Under the pieces are notes generated by a model. The model was not told the origin of the DNA, searched no databases, and was given only the letters and a program-made list of their open reading frames with translations. This document shows, piece after piece, positions 1 through 11,613 of a stretch of 64,000 nt of DNA. The stretch lies in the NCBI GenBank assembly GCA_905221605.1, contig CAJNDS010002457.1:513501-577500 (forward strand), written 5' to 3'. Position 1 is the stretch's first letter, and every line of letters starts with the position of its first letter. This stretch comes from Symbiodinium natans. Its lineage: Eukaryota; Sar; Dinophyceae; Suessiales; Symbiodiniaceae. The translations under genes were made by a program, and so were the position numbers.

Positions 1-204
1 GGCTTGGGCCTTGGGAGTAGGGTTTATAGGGTTTAGAGTTTAGGGGTTGCTATGACATCCAGCATGAACGCTGACTTCGTCAGCGCTTGAAATGCATATG
101 CCCTAAACCCTATCTCTTGGACTCTGATTTTGATACTTTTTGCTTTCTCTGGAGTAGCCCAGTGGAGCAGTGCCAGACGGGTGGCAGAAGAACCCTGAGG
201 TTTA

Positions 205-342
205 ACCCTAAACCCTAAACCCTAAACCCTAAGCCCTAAGCCCTAAACCCTAAACCCTAAACCCTAAACCCTAAACCCTAAACCCTAAACCCTAAACCCT
301 AAACCCTAAACCCTAAACCCTAAACCCTAAACCCTAACCCTA
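205..342 (-). repeat. Large CCCTAAA tract
   Basis: About nineteen consecutive CCCTAAA units with two CCCTAAG variants, followed by a decaying tail of AGTCCTA/AGTCCAA units to about position 405. Confidence 0.95.
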
Positions 343-964
343 AGTCCTAAGTCCTAAGTCCCAAGTCCCAAGTCCTAAGTCCAAAGTCCAAAGTCCAAAG
401 TCCTAGTCCTGCCTGAGCCCCAAACACCGTTGTCGCAACGCGTTCTCGGCTGCAACTGCATCAGCTTTGGGGGCACGGCTCTGGGTTTAGGGTTTAGGGT
501 TTAGGGTTTAGGGCTCAGGGTTTAGGGCTCAGGATTTAGGGTTTAGGGTTTAGGGTGCGACTCAGGACTTCGAATGGATGACGGAGGACAGGGGTGGGGA
601 ATCGCACGTCAGGCACACAGGAACCCTAAACCCTAGACCCTAGACCCTAGACCCTAAACCCTAAACCCTAAACCCTAAACCCTAAACCCTAAACCTCCAA
701 CTCAAACCCCAACAGAGCACCCGCTGCAAGATGCGCCCGAGGTGGGGAAGCCCACTCTTGAAGGTTTGTGGGGATTTCTGACTCGGGGTCAGGGTTTTGC
801 TAATGCTAACCTTACAGGTAAAAGACCCCAAACCCTAAACCCTAAACCCTAAACCCTAAACCCTAAACCCTAAACCCTAAACCCTAAACCCTAAACCCTA
901 AACCCTAAACCCTAAACCCTAAACCCTAAACCCTAAACCCAACCCAACCTTGTAACTTGCAAGC

Positions 965-1031
965 CTTGAACCATGCGCACGAAGTAGGGGCTCAACTCGG
1001 AGTACTCAACCTTCACGCACAGCGCAGGTTG
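965..1031 (-). CDS. Candidate internal exon, minus strand
   Basis: Read on the minus strand, the segment between two telomere tracts is open for 22 codons and encodes a mixed, protein-like sequence (QPALCVKVEYSELSPYFVRM and onward). It is preceded by CTTTCAAAG as acceptor and followed by a GC-type donor (CAAG|GCTTGC), a donor class known in dinoflagellates. No family is recognised. Confidence 0.35.
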
Positions 1032-1275
1032 CTTTGAAAGACCTCAAACCCTACAAACCCAGGGTTTAGGGTTTAGGGTTTAGGGTTTAGGGTTTAGGGT
1101 TTAGGGTTAGGGTTTAGGGTTTAGGGTTTAGGGTTTAGGGTTTAGGGACCATATAAACCCTGTAATTAAACCCTAGACCCTCCGAAGCCCTCACCCTCAA
1201 ACTTGAACTCCTAAAGTCCTAAGGGTTTAATTCGGGTTTAGGGCTCCGGGTTCCCCCCCCCCATCCCGAACCCTC

Positions 1276-1415
1276 CTTGGAGGTTCATGAGTAGGGTTTA
1301 GGGTTTAGGGTTTAGGGTTTAGGGTTTAGGCTGAGTGAACGCTTACTGATCACCGACTTAGGGGGCTCATAAGTGCAGATCGAATTGGGGTTAGAAGTAC
1401 CCATGAACCTCCAAG
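1276..1415. mobile_element. Fold-back element family G, copy 1 (contains telomere units)
   Basis: Terminal inverted repeats CTTGGAGGTTCATG and CATGAACCTCCAAG frame a segment that itself holds several TTTAGGG units. The same termini recur at 34239 and 40342. Confidence 0.6.
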
Positions 1416-1596
1416 TAAGCCCTAAACCCTAAACCCTAAACCCTAAACCCTAAACCCTAAACCCTAAACCCTAAACCCTAAACCCTAAACCCTAAACCCT
1501 AAGCCCGCACCTCTGCCAGGACGGCGAGCGGCGGCGCCGTGCCGACGAGCGGCTCACAGAATGGAAGCTTGAGGCGCCAGGGTCTTTTTTGAGGGG

Positions 1597-1698
1597 AGGG
1601 TTTAGGGTTTAGGGTTTAGGGTTTAGGGTTTAGGGTTTAGGGTTTAGGGTTTAGGGTTTAGGGTTTAGGGTTTAGGGTTTAGGGTTTAGGGTTTAGGG
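1597..1698 (+). repeat. Large TTTAGGG tract
   Basis: About fourteen perfect TTTAGGG units directly after an exon-like island (1520-1581, donor-like AGG|GTCT) and before a polypyrimidine/CAG stretch at 1703-1720. It is a likely intron body. Confidence 0.9.
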
Positions 1699-1932
1699 TG
1701 CTTGCTGTCCGACCCAGGCGTGGTTAAAGGGAAAAAGGGTTAGTTGGTTAGGGTTTGTAGTTTTAGTTATTTTTGCAAAGGGTTGGCTTTGCGCTCCCGG
1801 CGGATTTCAACAATTCCTTCTGAACAAAGGGTCCAGGAGGCCTCCATGTTCATGGGAGGCCCTCCCCTAAGAACCCTATAATGTCGGGTTTGGGGCTGGG
1901 GAGCGACCCTGAACTTCGTGGGTGTTTAACAG

Positions 1933-1981
1933 CCGATTGATGCCAAACTTCTGCCGGGCAACTCCCTTCTGGAGATTCCGG
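1933..1981 (+). CDS. Candidate short exon
   Basis: The segment follows GTTTAACAG, encodes PIDAKLLPGNSLLEIP and ends at CCGG|GTGCAG. A possible upstream exon at about 1786-1835 (acceptor TTTGCAAAG, donor CAAAGG|GTCC) would end in the matching phase. Function is unknown; the short length and unproved neighbours keep confidence low. Confidence 0.35.
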
Positions 1982-2573
1982 GTGCAGGGTTTAGGACTGT
2001 TTGCCGTAGTGCAGAGCCCCTGTAGAATCAGTAGGCAACGTGCAAAGTTTAGGAGGGTTTAGGGTTTAGGGTTTAGGGTTTGCACTAGGCGCAGCGCTTC
2101 TGAGGATGCTGAAGATGCATGGGACTTCCTAGCTACCCAGAGTAGGCCCTTTTGAGGGTTTAGGGTTTAGGGTTCAGGGTTTAGGGTTTAGGTTCCCCTA
2201 GAAGCCCCCTTAAACCAGAAAGGGGGTACCCTGTTTATTCCTAGATGCTCTTGAGTCTAGTGACTGTCTCCTACTTACACTTCCAAGCTGCCCTTACATA
2301 GTTTGCCCCAATGGTGCCCAAGAGGCAGGCGGAACACAACCCCGGCAATGACTTCACGCGCGAAGCCCCGTAATCCGCAAACCCTAAACTTTAAGCCCCA
2401 ACCCGAAACCCCAAAGCCCTTAAACCCTTAAACCCTGAACCCTGAACCCAACCCCCAAAAACCTATGTGTGGTAGCCCTAAACCCTAAACCCTAACCCTA
2501 AACCCTAAACACTAAACCCTAAACCCTAAACCCTAAACCCTAAACCCACACCCCAAAACCTCCCCCCCCCCAG

Positions 2574-2844
2574 GAGTCCATGGCTGCCTTCTTGCAAGAG
2601 GAGGGGCCCTGCCTTGGGAGACTTTCTGGCCTCTGGGTTTAGGGTTTAGGGTTTAGGGTTTAGGGTTCAGGGCTAGGGTTTAGGGGCCACCCCCAGAGGT
2701 TTCCGGGCCGAATGTTGCGCAGACGGGTTCATGAACAAACTGTTAGTACAAGGGGGAACATTCCGAGTTACGTCTGAATGTCGCAGGACGCACAGGAGCC
2801 CGACCAGCAAAACATGAAGCCAGTCGAGGACCCGATTGGGTTTT
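2574..2844 (+). CDS. Candidate three-exon chain (2574-2636, 2697-2726, 2787-2844)
   Basis: Three islands are open in compatible phase. Exon one follows a C-rich pyrimidine tract ending CCCAG and encodes 21 codons (ESMAAFLQEEGPCLGRLSGL...), then a donor G|GTTTAG provided by telomere units. The 60-nt intron is nearly all TTTAGGG-type repeats and ends GCCACCCCCAG. Exon two encodes RFPGRMLRRR with donor CGG|GTTCAT. Exon three starts after GTCGCAG, encodes DAQEPDQQNMKPVEDPIGF and ends at a GTAAGG donor just before the trinucleotide array. An ATG at 2778 lies in the same frame, so exon three could instead be an initiating exon. No domain is recognised. Confidence 0.5.
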
Positions 2845-2857
2845 GTAAGGCATCCTT

Positions 2858-3075
<218 letters not shown>

Positions 3076-3479
3076 ACCACCTTCAGAACTGCAAAGACAT
3101 GTAAGACAATAATCCCCACATTGCCCTTAGAAAGAAGAATATTTTTGGCCGTGGTTCTTAAGCACATAGTAGTATACGAGGCTTTAGTTCTTTGGGGGAG
3201 CGAGTGTTGCCTTGGACACGAATCTCTAGAGCTCTAAAACATGGGGAGGTATATGCCTGCGTGCCGTTTTGCTCCTTCACTTGCGCCAGAGGAGTGGTTC
3301 GCAAACCCTCAACCCGCAACCCCCAGACCCTAAACCCTAAGCCCTAAACCCTAAACCTTAAACTCTAAACCCTAAACCCTAAACCCTAAGCCCTAAGCCC
3401 TAAACACAAACCTCTTCGGTTGGTGGGTGATAGCCGTGCGTCTCTAGTTCTTGCTGCGAGCCACTCTTGTTGCGAGCAG

Positions 3480-4660
3480 GTGGAAAGGTTTCAGGGCTTT
3501 AGGGCTTAGGGTTTCAGGGTTGTGGGGCTTCCAGAGATCGAAGGGCAGTTATAATATGGTCCGGTACAAGGTACCCCTTAAACCCTACACGCCCTAAAGC
3601 CCAAGAAACCCCACACCCTGGACCCTAGACCCTAAACCCACTGGTGTCGTTCTCGGACACAGGAAGAGGCCGAACCTCCGAAATTGCTCCGCGTGGCCTC
3701 CTGATTTGGGCACAGATGCGAGTTGAGGGACGAAGCCCTACTGGCCCTTGGGGGAGGGTTCTACTTCGACTGAGCCTATATATCGAGGAAAGCATGATGC
3801 AAAATGTAAGGCTTACTTGCAGGTCAATGCTGACAGAGGGCCTAAGTTCCAAGCGATCGTTGACTTCGCCGGAGTGGTTGCTTAGGGGGCTGTTTTGTCT
3901 AGCATGCTTCTGCAAGTTCTGCATGGAGGGAATGCAAAAATCATGCGTTCCTGCCATGACTGGATGGCAGCGTGCATACCTTGCGTTCCATCAGTTCATG
4001 CGAACCCCAGTCGAGCGCATCTTCCACACTTGTCCTGGCACCTTTGCCTGGTGTGCACTGTGCCACATCGCATGCTGCTGCTGCTGCTGCTTGTCTGGGC
4101 AGCCCACCCATCCTCACAAAGTTGGGGAAGTGCTTGGATAGACTGACAAATGTTGTGAAGTCGTCTGCTGTCCCTCCAAGTGAGTGCATGCCCAGCTGAT
4201 ATCCCCTTAGCTGACTTGCCAACTTACAGCGTTCCGTTGTTACACGTCTTACCTCCTTATGCTCATAATATGCTGATACTCTTATGCTTTCAAATGCATT
4301 ATCAATCATATCAGAGTGTTGTTTTAGTACTAAACTGAGTATCTTCTTTGTGTTCATGCTTGTCTTTCAACGTCTACCCAAGCCATTCTCACGTTGCCTG
4401 ACTTTTAAGGAGTCCTTCAGGGTGCAAAGTGGCCAAGACGCCGCGATGCCAAGGTGCTAAGCGATAGCCCGGCATTGGGCAAGAAAAGCCCTGAACCAGG
4501 AGGGTTTAGGGTTTAGGATTTAAGTTTTTGTGTTTAGGTTTAGGGTTTAGGATTTGAGTTTTTGTGTTTAGGGCTTAGGGTTTAGGATTTGAGTTTTTGT
4601 GTTTAGGGTTTAGGGTTTAGGATTTGAGTTTTTGGTTTAGGGTTTAGGGATCGCAAAAGG
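3480..4660. other. Mixed non-repetitive stretch with one uncertain minus-strand ORF (3941-4357)
   Basis: This interval has little telomere repeat until about 4500, where degenerate TTTAGGG units with the spacer GATTTGAGTTTTTGTG repeat four times. The minus-strand ORF at 3941-4357 has a protein-like N-terminal half (KILSLVLKQHSDMIDNAFES) and starts with ATG, but shows no domain. It may be a gene fragment. The plus strand holds a CTG run (about 4073-4092). Confidence 0.3.
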
Positions 4661-5339
4661 CTTCGCAAAAGACCATCAAACGGAAAGCCTTCCTCATCAC
4701 CGCTCCTCTAAAGCTGCATATAGGTGCACGTAAATGTCTTCTTGCAGCACATGTCGTGCCGCGATGGCAACTCGGCGTGCTATAGGGGGGAAAGAAGCTT
4801 GGTGTGTCGTGCTTTGGCTCACAGCTGTTGCTTCTGGTGCCGTTGTCGGCTGTTGTGGAGGTGGCTTGCATAGATTCGTCGCAAACCTGCGGCGCGCGCA
4901 AGTGCCATGTCCGTCATGAAACTGCAGACGAGTGCCCATCGCAAACCGGCTTCACCTGCCGTCTCTCGAGCGCCACATTTTTTCTACTGAGCCCCCAAAG
5001 AAGTGCGGTTAAAATCGTCGTAAGCTTTTAGGGTTTAGGGTTTAAGGTTTAGGGAACAGAAGCCGGAAGCCCAGCGGCACGCCTGCGCAACCGATGGCAG
5101 TCGAAGCGGCCTCCTCATGCCAGACTCTCAGTTTAGGGTTTAGGGTTTAGGGTTTAGGGCTTTGGGAACTCCTAAAAGAAGCCTCCTTGCGCGCCAAAAT
5201 CCTCTAATATACAAAGGGGGGTACCGGGTACAGCGACCCTAAATCCTAAACCCTAAACCCTCTGGGGCAAGACCTGGGGGACATATCTTCTCATGAAGCT
5301 GCGCTGTGTAGGTGCCAACACCCCCTTGTCCAAAACACA

Positions 5340-6290
5340 AAGAAGACTTCAGTGGGATTTAGGGTTTAGGGGTTAAGGCTCGCACCCCTACGATTGTACG
5401 CCTAAAGTTTAAGAGTCTTTGGCAAAGGCTCCCAAAAGTCCAAGAGTACAACCTTAAGGGTCCAAGGTACAATCCCTAGATTCAGGTCACTAGAGTACTG
5501 GAGTGTTGCTAAGGAACTTCGGTGATGAGCTACCAGAATAAGGATACCTGTGATAAATCATGGCCTCTGTATGGTCATTTCTCTAGAATACGTTCGTTTT
5601 TTGGGGATCCTTAATCTCAAGGCGGCCCCTATTGTTCAGGGTACCCAAACCTAATTTATCCAACTGACCATATAGCCCGACAACCCTAAATTTAAAGCCT
5701 AAACTTAAGGGGTATAAGGAGGGACCCCTGCAAGAAGAGACCCTTAATCACATTCCCTCTATAAATGTATATATACACCTTGTATTAAACAGGGGTTAAA
5801 TAGCCATACCTTATATAGCCCCCTTTCTACTGAGGTAGCCCCCAATGTAGCCCCTAAGTTCCCTTAGAAGGGTCCCTCCTTTAGTCCCTGGACAAGCCCC
5901 CTCAACACGAGCCGCTTCCAAGCGGAACTCCCCAGCCCAGAAGGGCGCTTACAGGATAGTCGCAAACGTTTCGGTTTTAGGGGCCTTATTAATTAGAACA
6001 GGGTGTCCGGGGGTTGTTATAGCATATTTATATAGGGACCATGAGGAAATACCATTAGTATTTCTTCCGACCCCTAGATTAGGTTATAGGGTTTAGGGTT
6101 TTAGGTCATAGGCCCAAAACCCTATAAACCTAACGCTACTAGGGTTTTGACCCTAACCCTAAACGCCCTATGAAGCTTTAGGGTTTAGGGCTTACGGCCC
6201 CAAAAGCCCCAAAAAGCACCAAACCCTTAAACCCAAAACCCATAAAGCCATAAACCCTAAGCCCAACAAAGCACTGCTCGCGTGTGCTCG
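5340..6290. other. Intergenic/intronic interval with several fold-back segments
   Basis: I see no convincing exon here. Inverted repeats are visible, for example GGAGGGACCC near 5723 against GGGTCCCTCC near 5871, and TATGGTCA near 5569 against TGACCATA near 5665. Scattered single telomere units occur between 6060 and 6260. Confidence 0.5.
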
Positions 6291-6340
6291 GCGGGTGGCA
6301 AAAAGCACATGAAGCCGTAAAGCCAAAACCTTTATGAGTA

Positions 6341-6432
6341 GTTCTCTAAATAAGGGTCCCCTTTCGGGGTCCTTATCTTAAGGGTGCCGTATTGCATGCA
6401 GGACCCAAAAAGGGACGCTAATGTAGAGAACT
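6341..6432. mobile_element. Fold-back element family B, copy 1
   Basis: Inverted termini AGTTCTCTA and TAGAGAACT with inner GGGTCCC / GGGAC arms. The element is about 92 bp and matches the copy at 41428. Confidence 0.6.
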
Positions 6433-7198
6433 GCCCAGCCACAAGCCCTAAACCCCAAGCCCTAAACCTCGGCACATGAAGAGCTCACAGAGAGACCACA
6501 ACTGTGTCTCTGCGGAGTCGCGCGAGAGCAAGGGCAGTGCGGGTGGCAAAACATCCTACTGTAGACCCCTAAACCCTAGACCCTAAACCCTAAACCCTAA
6601 ACCCTAAACCCCCTAGAGCCCTAAACCGACGAGCCCTGGGAGTTGCAGGGGACGAACCGCTGACCTTCGCGGCTGCTTCTCGAATCATCGAGGCCGCCTT
6701 TAGGGTTTAGGGTTTAGGGTTTAGGGTTTAGAGGGATAACCCGAAAAAACATAGAAACCCTCAACCCTATAAACCCAAACCCTCTTCACTGATTTCTCCA
6801 AATGACCCTTAGCCCTGGCGAGAAGACGGCGGCAACATCCTCAAGAGTCCAGTTTCTTTAACCCCTAAACCCTGAAAACCGAAAGATTGCGAAACTGATG
6901 TTTCCCCATCCAGCAGATCCTGGACTAAGCCGGAAACCCCAAACCGCCCCAAACCTAAGCCCGAAACCCCACACCTCGCGGTAGAGAGTACAGATGCAAG
7001 CTCTGAGCCCACAGCAAAGCATGGATCCTTGTGAGCTCTTGGGTTTAGGGTCGGTTTAGGGTTTAGGGTTCAGGGTTTAGGGTTTAGGGTTTAGGGTTTA
7101 GGGTTTAGGGTGGTCTAGGGTCTTAGGGTCTAGGAGAATTGCCCATCGCCTCCTTTTCCATGCCAGAAACCTGAAGCCTTCTTGTAAGATCATACCAG

Positions 7199-7405
7199 GC
7201 TGGGGTATGGGGCCCAAATGCCGGAGTCAGGACCCTCCCCTACCGGGAAAACCCTAAACCCTAAACCCTAAACCCTGAACCCTGAACCCTGAACCCTGAA
7301 CCCTGAACCCTAAACCCTAAACCCTAAACCCTAAACCCAAGCCTTATAAGGAGCCGGTTGTGGTTGCCGATGGATCCAGGGCCGACGACGTGCGCCCGGG
7401 GAACG
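7199..7405 (+). CDS. Candidate two-exon chain (7199-7246, 7351-7405)
   Basis: Exon one follows CATACCAG and encodes AGVWGPNAGVRTLPYR in exactly 48 nt. Exon two follows CCTTATAAG and encodes EPVVVADGSRADDVRPGN with a canonical AACG|GTAAAG donor. The intervening 104 nt start with GA (CCGG|GAAAAC), contain mostly CCCTAAA/CCCTGAA units and end in AG. A GA-AG intron leaves both exons in phase 0. GA donors have been described in dinoflagellates. The product is unknown. Confidence 0.45.
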
Positions 7406-7628
7406 GTAAAGGCAGTGCAGAAAAGGCAGCGCACCTCTGAGACTCGTTCCTAGTCCATGTGTTAAGGGTTTAGGGTTTGGGGTTTGGGGTTTAGGGTTTA
7501 GGGTTTAGGGTTTAGGGTTTAGGGTCAGGGTTTAGGGTTTAGGGTTTAGGGTTTAGGGGTGGAGCCCAGGACTTCATGCAAGTCAGTGTTGCCGCGTTTC
7601 TCACGTCGTCCGTTTGTAGCTGCTGCAG

Positions 7629-7734
7629 GGCTCAGATAGGAGGTCGCGGGCCGAGCCGCACACGATCCGTCAGAGGCGCCGGGGGAGTCAGCAGAAGTAT
7701 GCTGAACCTGAGGCTGCTAGGCAGATTCTCAAAG
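7629..7734 (+). CDS. Candidate exon, charged coiled-coil-like
   Basis: Acceptor TAGCTGCTGCAG, 35 open codons rich in R, Q, E and A (for example RRRGSQQKYAEPEAARQILK), donor AAAG|GTTGAG. Its composition resembles the helical exons at 18301, 44560 and 48651, so it may belong to a coiled-coil protein. No named family. Confidence 0.45.
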
Positions 7735-8426
7735 GTTGAGGGTTCACAGGGCCCCTAAGCCCACGCAAACCCTAAACCCTAAACCCTAAACCCACGCCTG
7801 CAAAGCAGGTGCACGGTGGGCGTGCTACCCTCGCACCAATGACTTTCCTGAAGGGACCTTCCCGCGGTGTGCCTGGAGTCTTCGCATCTGGGCGACAGCT
7901 GTTTTACCCGTGGAACCCTAGAAACTCGAAACCCTAAAACCCTAAAACCCTAAACCCTACACCCTAAACCCTAAACCCTATACCCTGTGTATGTTCAACT
8001 GAGTGCTGCATTCAGGGAGACGGACCGTCACTGGATGGTCTCAGCCTAAAGCCCTGAGCCATTATAACCGCTTCTGAACGAACCCCGAGACCCCTCGTTT
8101 AGGGTTTCTGGTTTAGGGTTCAGGGTTTAGGGTTTAGGGCTAGGGTTTAGGGCTTAGGGTTCCTGAAGGCCTTGAACTCGAAGCCCTCTTTGCATGTGCG
8201 AGAGGGAGCGTTGAAACGGACCCCGAATGCCCCGGAAGCCTGCGAAAGCCTAAAACCAGGCCTGAGGGTTTAGGGTTTAGGGTTTAGGGGTAATTGTACT
8301 ACAGTTTTGGAACTCGGTTCCCCGAATGGTGTAGGGTTTAGGGATGCTAAATAGGGCTTTTGGGTACCGGATTCCAGAACTGTACTACAATTGGAACCTC
8401 GGAGGAACTGAAGCCTAAACCACCAG

Positions 8427-8536
8427 TTGCTTAAGACCCCCCCCCCAAAAAAAAAAAAAAACAAACATTCTACCTTATAAGGAACTGTTATGTTTCTTTT
8501 TTTTTTTGGGGGGGGGGGGGGGGGGTTCTTAGGCAA
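8427..8536. mobile_element. Fold-back element family A, copy 1
   Basis: Termini TTGCTTAAGAC and GTTCTTAGGCAA, then a C-run/A-run on the left and T-run/G-run on the right, with CCTTATAAGG at the centre. The layout is the same as the copies at 9799, 35574 and 37559. Confidence 0.7.
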
Positions 8537-8901
8537 GTAGTAGTAAGCCCTATTTTCTCTCCAACCGTTTCAGATTCCATCTAAGAGTGCACTTGCCACC
8601 CACGCAAAGTCTTGCGGCCAATTCTGATAGGTTTTTTCTGAACGCGGACTTGGGCTTAGGCTCTAGAATAACTGTAAAAACAAGTTTCTTACAACTTGGT
8701 GGAGGGTTTCGGCTTTTGTTCACCATAGTTTCGTGGAATGGCCATGTAGAATCAAGCAGATTTCTGTTTGTTGCGACACTGGGGTTTGAACGGCGTGAGG
8801 GGGCTGAGACTTTATTTATTCTTCTTATTAATAATTTTTACTTGTTTTTTTTTTTTTGGGGGGGGGGGGGGTGGGTGGGTGGGAGGGTGCACAGTCTGCA
8901 G

Positions 8902-9103
8902 AGCCCTGGATGTTAAAACGGGTGATGGTTTGGCTGCGGACTTTAGGCTGGCGTTTGCAAAGCATGTTTCCGTGGAACGCCCAGCCGAGGAGCATGAACT
9001 TGCTGAACAGATCTTCTGGACGAACGTGCCCTGGGCAACGTGTGTCACGTACTTCTCGTTGGGGCCCTGTAGGACGCAGAGTAGTACCTCCGCCAGACGC
9101 TAA
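8902..9103 (+). CDS. Candidate 3'-terminal exon
   Basis: After CAGTCTGCAG the frame is open for 67 codons to TAA at 9101-9103. It encodes a mixed-charge sequence (for example HVSVERPAEEHELAEQIFWT). Two other frames are also partly open. The poly-T/poly-G stretch upstream (8846-8880) is a fold-back arm. No domain recognised. Confidence 0.38.
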
Positions 9104-9129
9104 GCCTAAACCCCCTATAGAACCTTACC

Positions 9130-9690
9130 CTGATTAGTATGATATGGTTGCTGGCCTACCAAGCTCTACTCGTCACAGGGAGAGGCAGGGTTTTGGAGTT
9201 TAGGGTTTCGCCCGCAAACCCTTAACCCCAAACCCTAAGCCTTCAAGCCCCTTGGAACCCCAAAAAAGGTGGTGGACAAAGAGCTCTACTCCATGAGCGG
9301 TGCGCTTGGCGTCCCGGCCACGAGTTCGCAGGAGCGCCAAAAAACACACGAGTATATAGGGTTTAGGGTTTAGGGTTACTAGGAAAGTTGGTACGGTGGG
9401 CTTAGGGTTTAGGGGCATTAGGAAGGCTAGTCTGAGTGAATCTGACTGATAGTCATTACGATAAAGCTTCGTTGTACTATGAATATCTGAATGGCAGCCA
9501 CGAGTCCCCAGCCCTCATCTCTATTCAACACTTGAGCCCTTTTTGTGAGCGTCGCAGGCGCTTAGCCCAAAGCAATAGCAGGGAACATACTTAGGTAAAG
9601 CTGGGGGGTTTGAAGCAGGGTACTGCAACTGTTGTGTTCACTTGCTTAGGGTTTAGGGTTGAGGGTTTAGGGTTTAGGGTTTAGGGGGGT

Positions 9691-9729
<39 letters not shown>

Positions 9730-9798
9730 ACTTTTTTGCAGAAGGCTGCTTAGCACTGCCCGTGAACCTTGAGGCCCTGTGTAACCCGAACCTACCAG
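9130..9798. other. Low-information interval with long G run
   Basis: Holds scattered telomere units and an uninterrupted or nearly uninterrupted G tract at about 9687-9728. I see no supportable exon. Confidence 0.5.
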
Positions 9799-9929
9799 TT
9801 GCTTAAGAACCCCCTCCCCCCCAAAAAAAAAAACAAATGAATAACTTTATCATTGATCATCTTTGTAAATCCCTATGTTACCCCTATAAGGAAGAACATT
9901 TTCCCTTTTAGGGGGGGGTTCTTGAGCAA
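9799..9929. mobile_element. Fold-back element family A, copy 2
   Basis: TTGCTTAAGAACCCCC at the left and GGGGTTCTTGAGCAA at the right, with an A-run, a CCCTATAAGGA centre and a TTTTAGGGG arm. Confidence 0.7.
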
Positions 9930-10419
9930 ATAGGACCAAAATCACGTATTGCCTGTAGACATCGCTGAAATAGTAGGAACCGAGCTAGAGCCTCCCGTCT
10001 CTTGCCAGCCTGTCCCCCTGCGCAGGAGACGCGTCGAGGCACACCGACATCGGCACACCGTGAGGTTTTAAACCCGAAGCCCTAAACTCTAGACCCTTAG
10101 TGGGCTTTGGGGCTCAGGGTTATAGGGGTTTAGGGTGGAAGTGGGTGAGAAGCACTCCCTAAGAACCGTCATGTTCGAACCCTTTGGCTTTAGGATCTCC
10201 ACCGGGCTTCGTACTCTCGTGGCGGCATTGCTCAATCAGCCATGCATCTAGCTCAGCTTTCTAGTGGTGCCCTGTCCTTGGTTCCCCAGGGCACCCTTGT
10301 TGTAATCCCAGAAAGGGCACCCTTATTGTAGTGTGATAGAATTATGCCCCCCTACCCCCCCCCCCCCCCCCCCTACCCCCCCCCCCCCCTACCCCCCCCC
10401 CCCTACCCCCCCCCCAAAC

Positions 10420-11000
10420 AAAAAAACCTGTGAGAAAAAATCAAGCCCCATAGCCCAAGCTTGGGATTGCTCCACCTCTGCGCCTGCTCAGCACTGACGC
10501 CTCCGGCACGATGTCGATCCGCGACAGCTGCGCGAAGGGGTAGGCAAGCGGGGTACTTGGAATTGCGAGGTGATGGATCTCATCAGACTTGGGATACTGT
10601 ATTTCCCCATGACACAGAATGAAGGGCCACGAGGGCTGCTGTTACATTAGACTCATTCGACATCAGGAGCGTTGGCCATCTGTTCAACCTCTTGTCTGGA
10701 CCCTTTCAGCTTCTGCAAATGCCACACAGATGCCAGGAAGCAGCACAACCTCGCCCTACCAACCCTCTCCGCCATCACCATCCGGGATCTCAATGCCAAG
10801 GGCTGGCCCCAGTTGAACCCCATCGCCATCAGAAATGCGAGCCTTGCGAGCAGCCATACCTTTGTCTCGTTTGGGATGCATATGGTTTCTCATTATCTTG
10901 CAAATCTTCCTAGAAATCCATGAGGGCCGTCTGCCTCTTCTAAGAACACCTTTTCTTTGTCATAGTTGGGTTACATTTTACATTTTTAAGGGTACTTAAA
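10420..11000 (+). other. Mostly unique interval with possible exons near 10491 and 10743
   Basis: An island after GCCTGCTCAG at 10491 encodes TDASGTMSIRDSCAK before GGGTAGG. A second open stretch at about 10743-10850 encodes LPTLSAITIRDLNAKGWPQL. Neither has two clear splice borders. The interval 10345-10415 just before is a run of C with TACCCC interruptions. Confidence 0.3.
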
Positions 11001-11205
11001 AACCCAATAAGGAGTATATATGTTAGTTTTTTTAATATTATCCCAACAATGAAGTAGTTTTCATGAAAGTGATACTGCAAGGTTTGGGTCTGAAGAATGA
11101 GTTAGAACCGTTCCCGTCGGCTCTACGATTCCTAACCCCCCCCCCCCCTCCCTTCCACAACACCAAAACCTGAGCCTGCCAGCCTGCTCATCTCTTGTCT
11201 CCCCG

Positions 11206-11271
11206 AATCCCCCAACACAACAACCCTAAACCCTAAACCCTAAACCCTAAAGCCTAATCCCCCAACACAAC
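11206..11271. repeat. Telomere insert flanked by 16-bp direct duplication
   Basis: AATCCCCCAACACAAC occurs at 11206-11221 and again at 11256-11271. Between the copies lie 34 bases of CCCTAAA units. This is the structure expected of an insertion with target-site duplication. Confidence 0.8.
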
Positions 11272-11400
11272 TCCTCAACCTGTGAGCTTAAGCCCTCCGC
11301 CCGGCATTCCCCGCAACCCTCCAAGCCAGAAACCCTAAACCCTAAACCCTAAACCCTAAACCCTAAACCCTAAACCCTAAACCCTAAACCCTATACTCAG

Positions 11401-11507
11401 CAAGCCTTCAAGGTTCTGCAAGAGGCCCCTGTCCCTGCTAAACCCCAAAAGCCGCCCAAGAATCCGGAAACCCTGAAATTTTGTCAGCCCTTGGGCCGCC
11501 ATCGTAG
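11401..11507 (+). CDS. Candidate exon
   Basis: It follows a CCCTAAA tract ending CTATACTCAG and is open for 35 codons (starts QAFKVLQEAPVPAKPQKPPK) to a possible donor CGTAG|GTTCGC. The frame stays open to TAG at about 11630 through a fold-back element. Proline/lysine-rich, no named domain. Confidence 0.42.
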
Positions 11508-11519
11508 GTTCGCAGTAAA

Positions 11520-11613
11520 CCCCAAAAAGTTGGAAACCTTCTTAAGGACAAATCGTGCTGGGATTCACGATACTTTACTCTTAGGGATTGAGGCTATTGA
11601 GTTTCCAACTTTT
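11520..11613. mobile_element. Fold-back element family K
   Basis: Perfect 16-bp inverted repeat: CCAAAAAGTTGGAAAC on the left and GTTTCCAACTTTTTGG on the right, about 94 bp overall. I saw no second copy in the window. Confidence 0.6.

Noticed and set aside
1-1700. Chromosome end / true telomere
   Set aside because: Tracts occur in both orientations, are short and interrupted by unique sequence, and continue at similar density to position 64000.
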